A stretch of DNA of 64,000 nucleotides from CBDDKW01 sp965230425 (GTDB taxonomy: Bacteria; Pseudomonadota; Gammaproteobacteria; UBA1113): contig CBDDKW010000019.1 of assembly GCA_965230425.1 (NCBI GenBank), positions 124,001-188,000 on the forward strand, in the 5' to 3' direction. The notes beneath the pieces are model-generated. The model made no database searches, had not been told where the DNA came from, and was given only the letters and a program-made list of their open reading frames with translations. Positions 23,454-31,584 of the stretch are shown here, piece by piece. The position numbers and the translations under genes are program-made. How positions within the stretch are numbered: position 1 is the first letter of the stretch; each line of letters begins with the position of its first letter.

Positions 23454-24686
23454 ATGCAAAAGGATCAAAGTTGCGATGTCGTTGAGCAGGTTGCGGCAAA
23501 ACTACAGCAGGCTTTACCTCAAGATGGCAATCTCTTGCCATTACATGAACCTAGTTTCTTAGGTAATGAAAAGCAGTATTTAAACCAGTGTGTTGATACA
23601 GGATATGTGTCTTCCATTGGTAGTTTTGTGGATCAATTTGAACAAGCTGTGGCAGATTTTACCGGTGCTAAGCATGCCATCGCTACAGTCAATGGCACGG
23701 CTGCAATACATCTGAGTTTACAGTTGGCGGGTGTGCAGCCGGGTGATGAAGTATTTACTTCGCCTTTTAGCTTTATTGCCACCAGTAATGCCATTCACTA
23801 TTGCCACGCGACACCACATTTTGTCGATGTGGATAAAAGTAGTTTAGCGATTGATGCGAATAAGCTCTATGATTACCTACATCGTCACTGTGCTTTGAAA
23901 GAAGGGATTTGTTATAACCGTCAGACGCAGCGGCCTATTCGTGCATTATGTGTGACTCATGTATTTGGTCATCCTGCTGATCTAGCCGCACTGCACCAAG
24001 TGTGCCAAAGCTATCACTTAGCTTTAGTTGAAGATGCTGCAGGAGCGCTTGGCAGTTACTATCAAGGTGAGCATGTAGGCCATTATGGAACAGTCGGTGC
24101 TTTAAGTTTTAATGGCAATAAACTGATTACTACCGGTGGTGGTGGGATTGTTTTAACTGATGATGAAGATTTAGCGCGTTATGCGAAGCATTTATCAACC
24201 ACGGGTAAAGTGGCACATCCTTGGCGCTACGAGCATAATTGCCATGCTTATAATTATCGAATGCCGAATTTGAATGCTGCCTTAGGCTGTGCGCAAATTG
24301 AACAGGCCCCTGGTTTCTTGCAGGCAAAACGTCGCCTATTCTGCCATTATCAAACTGCTTTCGCAGACTTTGAATTTGCACGTCTACACACTCAGCCATA
24401 TTACGCACAGAGCAACTATTGGCTGAATGCATTGATTTTACAGCAAAAATACAAACAACATCGTGATAGTATTCTTGAGCAATGTCATAAGCAAGGTATT
24501 TTGGTAAGACCGGCATGGGATTTGCATCATCAGTCTAAGTTATATGATCATTGTCCACGTATGGATTTAAGTTGTGCAGAAGATATGGCTGCGCGGATCA
24601 TTAACATCCCTAGTAGTGTATCACTAGGCATGGTTGAAGAAAATGCGAAGAGGCGCGCAGATGGGGATATCACAACCGTTACATAA
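23454..24686 (+). CDS. legC: LegC-type aminotransferase of nonulosonic acid synthesis
   Basis: This is a PLP-dependent DegT/DnrJ/EryC1-family aminotransferase of 410 aa. It would transfer an amino group to a 4-keto-hexose nucleotide on the way to legionaminic or a related acid. Visible motifs: GYVSSIGSFVDQFE near the N-terminus, VNGTAAIHL, VEDAAGALGS, and SFNGNKLITTGGGG near residues 218-231 with the Schiff-base lysine. A GGGGA ribosome-binding site lies 5 bases before the ATG. It is the first gene of a tight five-gene operon and overlaps the next gene by about 26 bases. The LegC assignment (rather than a perosamine or other sugar aminotransferase) rests on the neighbouring neuB-like gene and on the overall sequence type. 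Confidence 0.8.
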   Translation: MQKDQSCDVVEQVAAKLQQALPQDGNLLPLHEPSFLGNEKQYLNQCVDTGYVSSIGSFVDQFEQAVADFTGAKHAIATVNGTAAIHLSLQLAGVQPGDEVFTSPFSFIATSNAIHYCHATPHFVDVDKSSLAIDANKLYDYLHRHCALKEGICYNRQTQRPIRALCVTHVFGHPADLAALHQVCQSYHLALVEDAAGALGSYYQGEHVGHYGTVGALSFNGNKLITTGGGGIVLTDDEDLARYAKHLSTTGKVAHPWRYEHNCHAYNYRMPNLNAALGCAQIEQAPGFLQAKRRLFCHYQTAFADFEFARLHTQPYYAQSNYWLNALILQQKYKQHRDSILEQCHKQGILVRPAWDLHHQSKLYDHCPRMDLSCAEDMAARIINIPSSVSLGMVEENAKRRADGDITTVT

Positions 24687-25758
24687 CACCTATGTCATAG
24701 CTGAAGCAGGTGTCAATCATAATGGCTCTTTACAGAGCGCATTAGAATTGACTGATGTGGCGAGACAAGCAGGTGCAAATGCTATTAAGTTTCAGACTTT
24801 TGCTGCGGCTGATTTGGTGACGGCATCAGCACAGCAGGCTGCTTACCAACAGCGTAATACCGGCAAACAGCAGAGCCAGTACGAGTTGTTACAGTCCTTA
24901 GAATTAACAAATACCGAATTTAGTCAACTGCAAGCCCATTGCCGTACTGTTGGTATTGACTTTTTGTCCACACCCTTTGATTTGAGTAGTGCAAGATTTC
25001 TGATTAATGACTTAGGTTTGAAAACCATTAAAATATCTTCAGGTGATTTATCTCATGCACCTTTACTACTTGATATCGCACAACAAGATTGCCAAGTAAT
25101 TTTATCCAGTGGCATGGCAACGCTCAGTGAGATTGAGCAAGCTTTATGGGTATTAGCCTATGGGTATTTAGGTCACCAGCAACAGCCAACAATAGAATTA
25201 TTAAAGCAAGCCTATTGCAGTGAGGAAGGCCAGCAAGCTTTAGCAGAAAAAGTGAGCTTATTACATTGTACAACAGATTATCCCACACCTTATGAGAGTG
25301 TTAATTTAAATGCGATGGATTGTTTACGTCACGCTTTCCAATTACCTATAGGCTTATCCGATCATACCGAAGGTATTGCCATTCCTATTGCTGCGGTTGC
25401 ACGTGGCGCAAATATTATTGAGAAACATTTTACCCTTGATAAAACATTACCTGGTCCAGACCATCGTGCTTCACTCGAGCCAGCAGAACTTATGGCTATG
25501 GTGAGTGCTCTTCGTCAGGTAGAAGTTGCCATGGGCGATGGGCGAAAAATTCCAAGTAGCTCTGCGCAAGCAAATCGTAGCTGTGCAACACGTAGCATCG
25601 TTGCTGATGCGATGATTGTGAAGGGTGAAGCATTCAGTATAGATAATCTTGCAATAAAACGTCCGGGCAATGGTATTGCACCGATTGAATATTGGCGACT
25701 ATTAGGTGAGCCAGCACAGCAAGACTATCAGCCAGGAGATTTAATCCAATGGCAATGA
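24661..25758 (+). CDS. legI: NeuB/LegI-type nonulosonic acid synthase
   Basis: This enzyme condenses phosphoenolpyruvate with a six-carbon amino sugar to form a nine-carbon acid (sialic, legionaminic or similar). The 365-aa protein has the family motifs in order: YVIAEAGVNHNG, AIKFQTF, LSTPFD, ISSGD, LSSGMAT, LHCTTDYP, GLSDHT and IEKHFTLD with GPDHRASLEP, followed by a SAF/antifreeze-like C-terminal domain (about residues 305-365). I chose ATG 24661 because AAGAGG lies 7 bases upstream; a TTG at 24634 would add nine residues with no family support. It overlaps legC, which suggests translational coupling. Legionaminic rather than sialic acid is preferred because a PtmE-like guanylyltransferase is in the operon. 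Confidence 0.85.
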   Translation: MGISQPLHNTYVIAEAGVNHNGSLQSALELTDVARQAGANAIKFQTFAAADLVTASAQQAAYQQRNTGKQQSQYELLQSLELTNTEFSQLQAHCRTVGIDFLSTPFDLSSARFLINDLGLKTIKISSGDLSHAPLLLDIAQQDCQVILSSGMATLSEIEQALWVLAYGYLGHQQQPTIELLKQAYCSEEGQQALAEKVSLLHCTTDYPTPYESVNLNAMDCLRHAFQLPIGLSDHTEGIAIPIAAVARGANIIEKHFTLDKTLPGPDHRASLEPAELMAMVSALRQVEVAMGDGRKIPSSSAQANRSCATRSIVADAMIVKGEAFSIDNLAIKRPGNGIAPIEYWRLLGEPAQQDYQPGDLIQWQ

Positions 25759-26390
25759 TGCAAGATGTAATACTTGTTGGCGCAGGTGGCCATGGCAAAG
25801 TAGTGTTAGATTCTTTGACTTATAGTGATCAATATCAAGTGATTGGTGCTACGGATATTTTAGCTGAGTCTAATCAATTCGATGTAGTAAAGATGCTTGG
25901 TGATGATAGTGTCATAGAAAAATGGCTGCCTGATCAGATTTATTTAGCTAATGGTATAGGATTTTTACCAAAGCAGAATCAGCGCAAGAATATATATCAG
26001 CGATTTAAGCAACAGACATATAGCTTTATCACCATCGCCCATCCTACAGCCATTATCAGTACTTCTGCACAGTTACATGAAGGTGTACAGGTATTTGCGG
26101 GTAGTATTATTCAAGCAGTAGCAGAGATTGGTGAAAATAGTATTATTAATTCTGGTGTGATTATCGAACATGATGTGAAAATTGGTGCGCATGCACATGT
26201 TGCTCCAGGAGCAATTATATGCGGTGGAGTTAATATAGGTGAAGGCGTGTTTGTGGGCGCTGGCGCACGCATCATTCAAGGTATCAATATTGGTAAAGGT
26301 AGTATTATTGCAGCAGGGGCAATTGTTACAAGAAATGTTGAAGATGGTGAGATAGTTATAGGGACTTCGAGGGGTAGGGATCATGGATGA
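25749..26390 (+). CDS. NeuD/PglD-like sugar O- or N-acetyltransferase
   Basis: This 213-aa protein has an N-terminal Rossmann-like segment (VILVGAGGHGKVVLDSL) followed by a left-handed beta-helix of hexapeptide repeats from about residue 95 (for example IGENSIINSG, VKIGAHAHVAPG, IGEGVFVGAGA). That is the NeuD/PglD/LegH architecture. In legionaminic acid synthesis such an enzyme N-acetylates the 4-amino sugar; in sialic acid operons NeuD O-acetylates the product. The sequence alone does not decide between them. An AGGAGA ribosome-binding site lies about 10 bases before ATG 25749. It overlaps legI by 10 bases and the next gene by 8 bases. Confidence 0.8.
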   Translation: MAMMQDVILVGAGGHGKVVLDSLTYSDQYQVIGATDILAESNQFDVVKMLGDDSVIEKWLPDQIYLANGIGFLPKQNQRKNIYQRFKQQTYSFITIAHPTAIISTSAQLHEGVQVFAGSIIQAVAEIGENSIINSGVIIEHDVKIGAHAHVAPGAIICGGVNIGEGVFVGAGARIIQGINIGKGSIIAAGAIVTRNVEDGEIVIGTSRGRDHG

Positions 26391-27432
26391 TTGGTGCACG
26401 GTATTAGTCAAAGAACATACACCCATAATTGATGCGGTCAAAGTCATTGATCAAGGTGGTATTGGCACAGTTGTGGTTGTGGATGATACTAATCGACTAC
26501 AAGGCATAGTTACTGATGGTGATGTGAGACGTTCAATTTTACACGATGTGAGTATGTGTAATCCTGTGAGTTCGATCATGAGCGTGAATCCAAAAATTGC
26601 TAAAGTAGGTGATAGTAAGAAGCATATTCTAGCATTAATGCGTAGTTTTAGTTTGCAGCATATTCCCATTGTGGATGAACAGGAACGTATTGTTGGTTTA
26701 GAAGTGCTTAATCGCTTAGTGAAACCACAGCAGCGAGACAATTGGGTTGTGATCATGGCAGGCGGCTTAGGTACACGCTTAAAACCGTTAACAGATGATT
26801 GTCCGAAACCATTATTACGTATTGAAAGTAAACCTGTATTGGAAATTATTCTAGAACGATTGATGGAATATGGCTTTCATAATTTTTTATTTTCTATTAA
26901 CTATCGTGGGCAAATGATACAAGATTATTTCGCCAATGGTGAGCAGTGGGGAGCGAATATTCAATATTTGGAAGAAACAAAAACCCTAGGCACTGCTGGG
27001 CCCTTAAGTCTATTAAAAGAAAAACCTAATTTGCCTATGATCGTCATGAATGGTGATATCATGACGCGTATGAACTTTCACCACTTGTTGGAGTTTCATT
27101 ATCAGCAGGGAGTGTATGGCACTATCTGTGTGCGAGAGTTCCAATACACAGTACCTTATGGTGTAGTGAACATTGAGAATAACCAATTAGTCAGCATGGA
27201 AGAAAAACCAACGCATTTTCACCATGTTAATGCGGGTGTATACGTCTTTGAACCTGAAGTGCTAGATTTAATTACGCCGGATCAATGTTTAGATATGCCT
27301 GACTTAATCCAGCAAATGCTTAATCAGCAAATGCCTACCGCTGCATTTCCTTTGAGTGAATATTGGCTAGATATTGGTAGGCATGAAGATTTTCAGCGAG
27401 CGCACCAAGATTATAAGGAATACTTCGCATGA
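26383..27432 (+). CDS. ptmE: PtmE-like CBS-domain sugar-1-phosphate nucleotidyltransferase
   Basis: This 349-aa protein joins two CBS domains (residues about 5-115) to a nucleotidyltransferase domain (about 120-349) with the signature VVIMAGGLGTRLKPLTDDCPKPLL. The same architecture is found in PtmE, the glucosamine-1-phosphate guanylyltransferase that makes GDP-GlcNAc for legionaminic acid in Campylobacter. NGDIMTRMNF is the metal-binding region after the nucleotide site, and VNAGVYVFEPEVL and YWLDIGRHEDF complete the family pattern. The CBS pair probably senses a nucleotide. Overlap with both neighbours by 4-8 bases supports a single transcript. Nucleotide specificity is not readable from the sequence, so the symbol is tentative. 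Confidence 0.75.
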   Translation: MDDWCTVLVKEHTPIIDAVKVIDQGGIGTVVVVDDTNRLQGIVTDGDVRRSILHDVSMCNPVSSIMSVNPKIAKVGDSKKHILALMRSFSLQHIPIVDEQERIVGLEVLNRLVKPQQRDNWVVIMAGGLGTRLKPLTDDCPKPLLRIESKPVLEIILERLMEYGFHNFLFSINYRGQMIQDYFANGEQWGANIQYLEETKTLGTAGPLSLLKEKPNLPMIVMNGDIMTRMNFHHLLEFHYQQGVYGTICVREFQYTVPYGVVNIENNQLVSMEEKPTHFHHVNAGVYVFEPEVLDLITPDQCLDMPDLIQQMLNQQMPTAAFPLSEYWLDIGRHEDFQRAHQDYKEYFA

Positions 27433-28139
27433 TTAATGGCAAGAAAGTTCTGGCCGTGATCCCTGCGCGCGGTGGTTCTAAAGGTTTAACGAGCAAAAAT
27501 TTACGTGAACTATCAGGTAAGCCATTACTGGCGTGGACCATAGAAGCTGCACAGCAATCGCAGTATATTGACCGATTAATTTTATCTTCTGAAGATGCGG
27601 CAATTATTGCGGCAGCAAAGGCCTATGGGTGTGATGTACCATTTGTTAGACCTGATGAATTAGCCCAAGATGAAACACCTGGTATCGATCCTATTTTACA
27701 TGCGCTTGAACAAGTACCAGGTTATGATGTAGTGGTATTATTGCAAGTCACATCGCCATTGCGTCGGGTGGAAGATATTGATGGGTGTATTGGTACCTGG
27801 GCTGAACAGCAAGTCAATGCTGTGGTTTCAGTGACACAGGCTTCTGAAAATCCTTATTGGACTTTTACCGTGGATAATGATCAACGTATGGCACCACTGT
27901 TTCCTAAGGAGAATTATCAGCGCCGCCAGGAATTACCGGCTGTGTGTAGCTTAAATGGTGCAGTCTATGTGGCAGATATTGCTTGGTTACAGCAAAGCCA
28001 ATCCTTCTTACATGAACAAACACGCGCTTATCCTATGCCGCAGCGATATTCTCTTGATATCGATACCGAGTTGGATCTCATGCTAGCAGAAGCCATCGTT
28101 GCGCAGGATAATCAATCGGGTGCTAGTACAAGATTGTAG
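27429..28139 (+). CDS. legF: CMP-nonulosonic acid cytidylyltransferase (NeuA/LegF-type)
   Basis: This enzyme activates the nine-carbon acid with CTP to give the CMP-sugar used by glycosyltransferases. The 236-aa protein has the family P-loop-like motif VIPARGGSKGLTSKNL at residues about 9-24, then LQVTSPLR and SLNGAVYVADI, and ends with a DIDTELDLMLAEAI region typical of single-domain CMP-sugar synthetases. It overlaps ptmE by 4 bases and ends the cluster. The two enzymes needed before LegC and LegI, a GDP-GlcNAc 4,6-dehydratase (LegB) and a hydrolysing epimerase (LegG), are absent from the window, so either the pathway is completed elsewhere or the product differs. Confidence 0.85.
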   Translation: MINGKKVLAVIPARGGSKGLTSKNLRELSGKPLLAWTIEAAQQSQYIDRLILSSEDAAIIAAAKAYGCDVPFVRPDELAQDETPGIDPILHALEQVPGYDVVVLLQVTSPLRRVEDIDGCIGTWAEQQVNAVVSVTQASENPYWTFTVDNDQRMAPLFPKENYQRRQELPAVCSLNGAVYVADIAWLQQSQSFLHEQTRAYPMPQRYSLDIDTELDLMLAEAIVAQDNQSGASTRL

Positions 28140-28252
28140 TGCCTATTGTCAATCATCCCTATGTGGCAATATCTAAGATTATATGCCCAAAATCACTCCA
28201 CTTTTTTAGTAAACAGCTTTTTATAAGCGAAGCGAAGACCCCGGCAAATGCC
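28140..28252. other. Gap between the sugar cluster and the IS, holding the left part of a split hairpin element
   Basis: The right end of this gap (about 28210-28252) is the left part of the hairpin element whose remainder lies beyond the insertion sequence at 29748-29890. No gene is seen. Confidence 0.5.
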
Positions 28253-28271
28253 CTGTCTCTTGATCAGATCT
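28253..28271 (+). repeat. IS inside-end-like terminal repeat
   Basis: CTGTCTCTTGATCAGATCT matches, base for base as I remember it, the Tn5/IS50 inside end. It contains two GATC sites, which in IS50 make this end sensitive to Dam methylation. The identity is from memory and should be checked against ISfinder. Confidence 0.8.
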
Positions 28272-28278
28272 CTGCCTG

Positions 28279-29673
28279 TCATAAGAACATTTTCGCTTCT
28301 TGGTAGGTATCTACTTTATCCATAAGCCTAAACCATCCTTCCCACAGTGCTTTCCACCCAATAATGCCTGTACGTTTGCTATCATACCACCCACCTAGTT
28401 TCCCAAGACTTTTATAGGCCCACTCTATAGTAGGTATCTTTTTGGGCGGTTTCTTTTTCTGGGTCGCAATCCAAAGTACATGCCACTCATCTTCAGTCAA
28501 CAGGGTAGTCACTGCAACCTGTTCTTTTAACTCAGTTGGCTTTGTCACTGCTATTTCTCGCATTTGTAACAATCTAACCGCAACAAAGGCAAGCACACTC
28601 CCTGCTCGCTCTAAATTATCTTTGCTTTGTAAGCGCAGCGTCTCTACTCCTATTCCACTTTTCCAGGCTTTGTGGTAATCCTCTATTCGCCACCTTAATG
28701 CATAGTAATGTAAGATGCGTTGTGCCGATTCTGCCGTATCTACTGGCTCAGTCGTTAATAATATCCAACTTAAATCATTTTCTGGCTGAGATACTTTCTC
28801 CCGCGCAGCGACAACATTCACTGCTAACTTATCTGGATAACCTTTTCCTCTTTGATGCTTCGGTAATTCTATCTCTAATTTATCACTAAAGTACTCTAAC
28901 TTTGCCGTCCGCTTCTTCCGGCCTCCTTTTTGCTGTACTTCTACTTCATACGTCCCTAGCCGTGAGTTGCTAAATATCTTTGTAAATAACTTCTCTTCTG
29001 AATCACTTGTCTTGCGGTTTTGTGAAGCTCTTACGATAAAACGCTGCTCATTTAACTGTTTATAGTATAAATAATCATATATATCTGCTTCCCTATCACA
29101 TACTGAGATGACTCTGTTTTGTAAATCACCTAATCTTGCTGTCATCTGCCTAGAGGCATGTTCCCATTTGTAACTTTCTTTCTCCTCATAAGCTCGACTC
29201 ATTCGTAATCCGCGTTTACCATAACTCTCCTTGTCTCGGCAATACCAGCTTTGTTCAATTAATCCAACTGTGCGTTCCGTTTCCTCTGACAATAGGAGTA
29301 CGCTATGCACTTGAAAGCCTTTCGAACGCGCTGTCTCACTATTACTTGTATAACCCAATTCATCTAACACTTTGTGCTTGTAAGATAGGGTCGTTGTGTC
29401 CTCTAGCGCCAATACTATCGACTCATTCTTTACTGCCCGTAAGGTCGCTTCATAACCCCCTTCTCTTATCGACGATGCCTTTATATGGTCATTCCTTATA
29501 AAACGGTACGCGCCTTCTATTTGCGCATCGTCTCCATCACAACACGAGACGGTACTCGCTCCCATTTTCTGCGCATGCGATGACGCTAGCTTGATTAAAC
29601 GTTCTGTTCTTCGCGTATCTCCTAAATCGCTATCTTTGAATGTTTCATAGGCCCAATCTGTTGCATTCTTCAT
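28279..29673 (-). CDS. IS4-family (IS50/Tn5-like) transposase
   Basis: This 464-aa cut-and-paste transposase is close in length to the 476-aa Tn5 enzyme. It has the N-terminal Tnp DNA-binding region (WAYETFKDSDLGDTRRTERL), a first catalytic Asp in LALEDTTTLSY near residue 97, a second in VCDREADIYDYL, and the YREK signature YALRWRIEDYHKAWK with the exact Y-2-R-3-E-6-K spacing, which supplies the catalytic Glu. The start has an AGGAGG ribosome-binding site 8 bases upstream. No frameshift or internal stop is seen, so the element may be active. It belongs to the insertion sequence and is unrelated in function to the neighbours. Confidence 0.95.
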   Translation of the reverse strand: MKNATDWAYETFKDSDLGDTRRTERLIKLASSHAQKMGASTVSCCDGDDAQIEGAYRFIRNDHIKASSIREGGYEATLRAVKNESIVLALEDTTTLSYKHKVLDELGYTSNSETARSKGFQVHSVLLLSEETERTVGLIEQSWYCRDKESYGKRGLRMSRAYEEKESYKWEHASRQMTARLGDLQNRVISVCDREADIYDYLYYKQLNEQRFIVRASQNRKTSDSEEKLFTKIFSNSRLGTYEVEVQQKGGRKKRTAKLEYFSDKLEIELPKHQRGKGYPDKLAVNVVAAREKVSQPENDLSWILLTTEPVDTAESAQRILHYYALRWRIEDYHKAWKSGIGVETLRLQSKDNLERAGSVLAFVAVRLLQMREIAVTKPTELKEQVAVTTLLTEDEWHVLWIATQKKKPPKKIPTIEWAYKSLGKLGGWYDSKRTGIIGWKALWEGWFRLMDKVDTYQEAKMFL

Positions 29674-29728
29674 CTTTACTGCCTCCTAGTGCTCATTTAT
29701 AGCGAGAAAGTGTACTACTTCTTACCAT

Positions 29729-29747
29729 AAATGTGTAGAAGATACAG
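29729..29747 (-). repeat. IS outside-end-like terminal repeat
   Basis: Read inward on the minus strand this end is CTGTATCTTCTACACATTT, which resembles the IS50 outside end and is an imperfect inverted repeat of the end at 28253. It lies about 56 bp before the transposase start, leaving room for the promoter. Confidence 0.75.
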
Positions 29748-29890
29748 GGCAAATGCCGGGGTTACCTTGCGCGATGGGGATTCTCAAGGGGGAGAATTGC
29801 GATTTTCCCCCTTGAGTGCCGTGGCGCGAACTTGGTTCGCGCAGGCATTTCCAACAGGAAACACCACGGGTTTACCCGTGGTTGTTTATC
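29748..29890 (+). ncRNA. Multi-hairpin dispersed element, copy A (right part; left part at 28210-28252)
   Basis: After removal of the IS the element contains a CCCCGGCAAATGCCGGGG hairpin, a CAAGGGGGA...TCCCCCTTG hairpin, linker GTGCCGT, a GCGCGAAC...GTTCGCGC hairpin, linker AGGC, a conserved AGGAAAC, and an ACCACGGGT...ACCCGTGGT hairpin followed by TTGTT. Copy B at 52000-52146 has the same order of stems and linkers but different stem bases. This pattern suggests selection on structure. I do not recognise a known riboswitch or ribozyme. It might be a structured RNA, the end of a mobile element, or a REP-like DNA repeat; its strand is uncertain. Confidence 0.45.
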
Positions 29891-29898
29891 GTATTCTC

Positions 29899-30041
29899 TG
29901 GCCGTTTACCCATCAAATAACTATTAAACAGCCATAAATTTATAATTTATTTGGCCGTTTATATTATATTTTACATATAAACGGCCAAAACTTTGATTGA
30001 TAATTTGGCCGTTTACATATAATATTCATAGTAAACGGCTA
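29899..30041 (+). repeat. Array of three palindromes upstream of the second ATPase-nuclease gene (array 2)
   Basis: Palindromes of about 38-40 bp lie at 29899-29936 (degenerate), 29950-29989 (arms TTTGGCCGTTTA and TAAACGGCCAAA, perfect) and 30004-30041 (arms with one or two mismatches). Spacing is 51 and 54 bp. The centres are AT-rich and variable; the centre of the third unit contains TATAAT at 30018-30023, a possible -10 element, so the arms would flank a promoter. The arm sequence is unrelated to that of array 1 although number, length and spacing are alike. The array ends directly in front of the gene. Confidence 0.88.
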
Positions 30042-30058
30042 TAATGATTTGTGAGTAT

Positions 30059-31522
30059 ATGATGGTTAAACCTAAGTTATTGAATAAAAACGATAAATTT
30101 TTTGGTAGAGAAAAAGAGTGGACCACTTTAGAAAAAATTGGCCAAACCGATGAAGCAAGCATAATGATTGTCTATGGTCGCCGACGCGTGGGTAAAACTG
30201 AATTGCTGGAACAAGTGTACCGTACGCGCCAATTATTAAAATTTGAAGGTATAGAGTCATTACCAGAATCCGAGCAAATGCATCGTATCATGATGCAGTT
30301 AGCTGAGTATGCAGAGGAGCCTCTTTTAGGTGATATCCAGCCAGATAACTGGACTCAAGTGTTTAAATACATTGGTCGCTATATTGAACATGGAGAGTGG
30401 ACTTTATATTTTGAAGAGGTGCAGTGGCTAGCTAACTATAACCCACAGTTCATTTCTGAATTAAAGTATGTATGGGATAATCACTATCGCTACAACAAGC
30501 GTTTACTTGTTGTTTTGTGCGGCTCTTCGCCTTCATTTATGATCAAACATGTGATTGAATCAAAAGCATTATATAACCGCTCTCAGAATGAATTACATTT
30601 ACGTGAACTTACATTAGTTGATGCACAGAAGATTCTCGCTAAAAGCTCTAAGCGGGAAGTGTTAGATGCTTATTTAACTGTGGGTGGTATACCAGAGTAT
30701 TTAAAACGTTTGCATAGAAGCAGTTCAGTCTTTTTAAGCTTATGTGAGCAAGCTTTTACACCTGACGCCTATTTTAGTCGAGAATTTTCGCGTATTTTTG
30801 CAAGTAGTATGGCAGAGAATAAACACTATAAAGTAATTATTGAGTTTCTGGCAAAACGTAAGTTCGCAACACGTGCAGAAATTGCAAAGCATTTAAAAGT
30901 GCAACAGGGTGGAACATTAACAAGCGTCTTAAATGATTTATCAGTGTGTGGATTTATTGAAAAATATGCCCCTTATAATTTGAATGAAAATTCTAAATTA
31001 TCACGATACTGCATTAATGACGCTTATTTACAATTTTATTATAAATTTATACGACCTATTGAGAAAAGGATCCATAATGGCGATTATACATCCAATCCGG
31101 TGAATGCAGTTAAGATGGATACTTATCAAAAATGGCTAGGGTATGCATTTGAACGTTTTTGTCGTAAATATCATTATATTATTGCTGATATTTTAGGATT
31201 TAGGGCCGTTAATTATCAGGTAGGTGCTTTTTATAATAAACGGGCTATTGATACTGTATCTAACTATCAAATCGATTTAGTATTTGAACGAGCAGATGGT
31301 GTGTTAACCATATGTGAAATTAAGTATCTACAAAGTAAGGTAGGTACAAAAATCATTGATGAATTTGAACGTAAAGTTGAACTATTACCTCATCCAGATA
31401 ATAAAACAATTCATCGTGTATTGATCTGTAAAGAGGGGATCGATAATGCCTTAATGCGCCGTCATTACTTTGATAATATTATTCTCATTGATGATTTGTT
31501 TGAGGATAGGTATTGGTATTAG
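30059..31522 (+). CDS. Arch_ATPase/STAND-like ATPase with C-terminal PD-(D/E)XK-like domain (paralogue 2)
   Basis: This 487-aa protein is a paralogue of the one at 21889. Visible motifs: FFGREKEW, Walker A GRRRVGKT, LYFEEVQWLA at the Walker B site (Glu-Glu where paralogue 1 has Asp-Glu), VLCGSSPSF, a winged-helix-like region, and a C-terminal QIDLVFERADGVLTICEIKY with the D...E-x-K pattern of PD-(D/E)XK nucleases, ending IDDLFEDRYWY. The start could be ATG 30044, 30059 or 30062; 30059 is preferred because GTGAG lies close upstream and 30044 abuts the last palindrome. It is a single-gene unit with array 2 in front and a perfect 43-bp palindrome behind. The Walker B change may alter ATP hydrolysis. 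Function is unproven. Confidence 0.75.
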   Translation: MMVKPKLLNKNDKFFGREKEWTTLEKIGQTDEASIMIVYGRRRVGKTELLEQVYRTRQLLKFEGIESLPESEQMHRIMMQLAEYAEEPLLGDIQPDNWTQVFKYIGRYIEHGEWTLYFEEVQWLANYNPQFISELKYVWDNHYRYNKRLLVVLCGSSPSFMIKHVIESKALYNRSQNELHLRELTLVDAQKILAKSSKREVLDAYLTVGGIPEYLKRLHRSSSVFLSLCEQAFTPDAYFSREFSRIFASSMAENKHYKVIIEFLAKRKFATRAEIAKHLKVQQGGTLTSVLNDLSVCGFIEKYAPYNLNENSKLSRYCINDAYLQFYYKFIRPIEKRIHNGDYTSNPVNAVKMDTYQKWLGYAFERFCRKYHYIIADILGFRAVNYQVGAFYNKRAIDTVSNYQIDLVFERADGVLTICEIKYLQSKVGTKIIDEFERKVELLPHPDNKTIHRVLICKEGIDNALMRRHYFDNIILIDDLFEDRYWY

Positions 31523-31584
31523 ATCAGTTTGACTAGGTTTCCCATAATTTCCTATAAGGAAATAGTGAATTACAATATGCTTAT

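Larger units (their letters stand above)
28253..29747 (-). mobile_element. Intact IS4-family, IS50-like insertion sequence (1495 bp)
   Basis: The element is bounded by 19-bp ends related to IS50: an inside-end-like sequence at 28253-28271 and an outside-end-like sequence at 29729-29747, with one transposase gene between. It is flanked by a perfect 10-bp direct repeat GGCAAATGCC at 28243-28252 and 29748-29757, the target duplication of a single insertion. The outside-like end lies upstream of the transposase and the inside-like end downstream, the same orientation as in IS50. Perfect duplication and an uninterrupted transposase point to recent insertion. The target was a palindrome: rejoined, the flanks read CCCCGGCAAATGCCGGGG. 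Confidence 0.9.
29674..30058. other. Region between the IS transposase and ATPase paralogue 2: IS end, hairpin element, palindrome array
   Basis: This stretch of nearly 400 bp holds, in order, the IS outside end, the right part of a multi-hairpin dispersed element (29748-29890), and palindrome array 2 (29899-30041). No protein-coding gene is supported; a 68-codon open frame at 29731 runs through the hairpins and is rejected. Confidence 0.6.

Noticed and set aside
29748..29890. Integron attC site or group II intron fragment
   Set aside because: The hairpins and GGAAAC/TTGTT words recall such elements, but no core-site pattern, integrase or reverse transcriptase is present.
29731..29937. 68-codon plus-strand open frame
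   Set aside because: It starts inside the IS end and reads through the hairpin element, so it is not a plausible gene.
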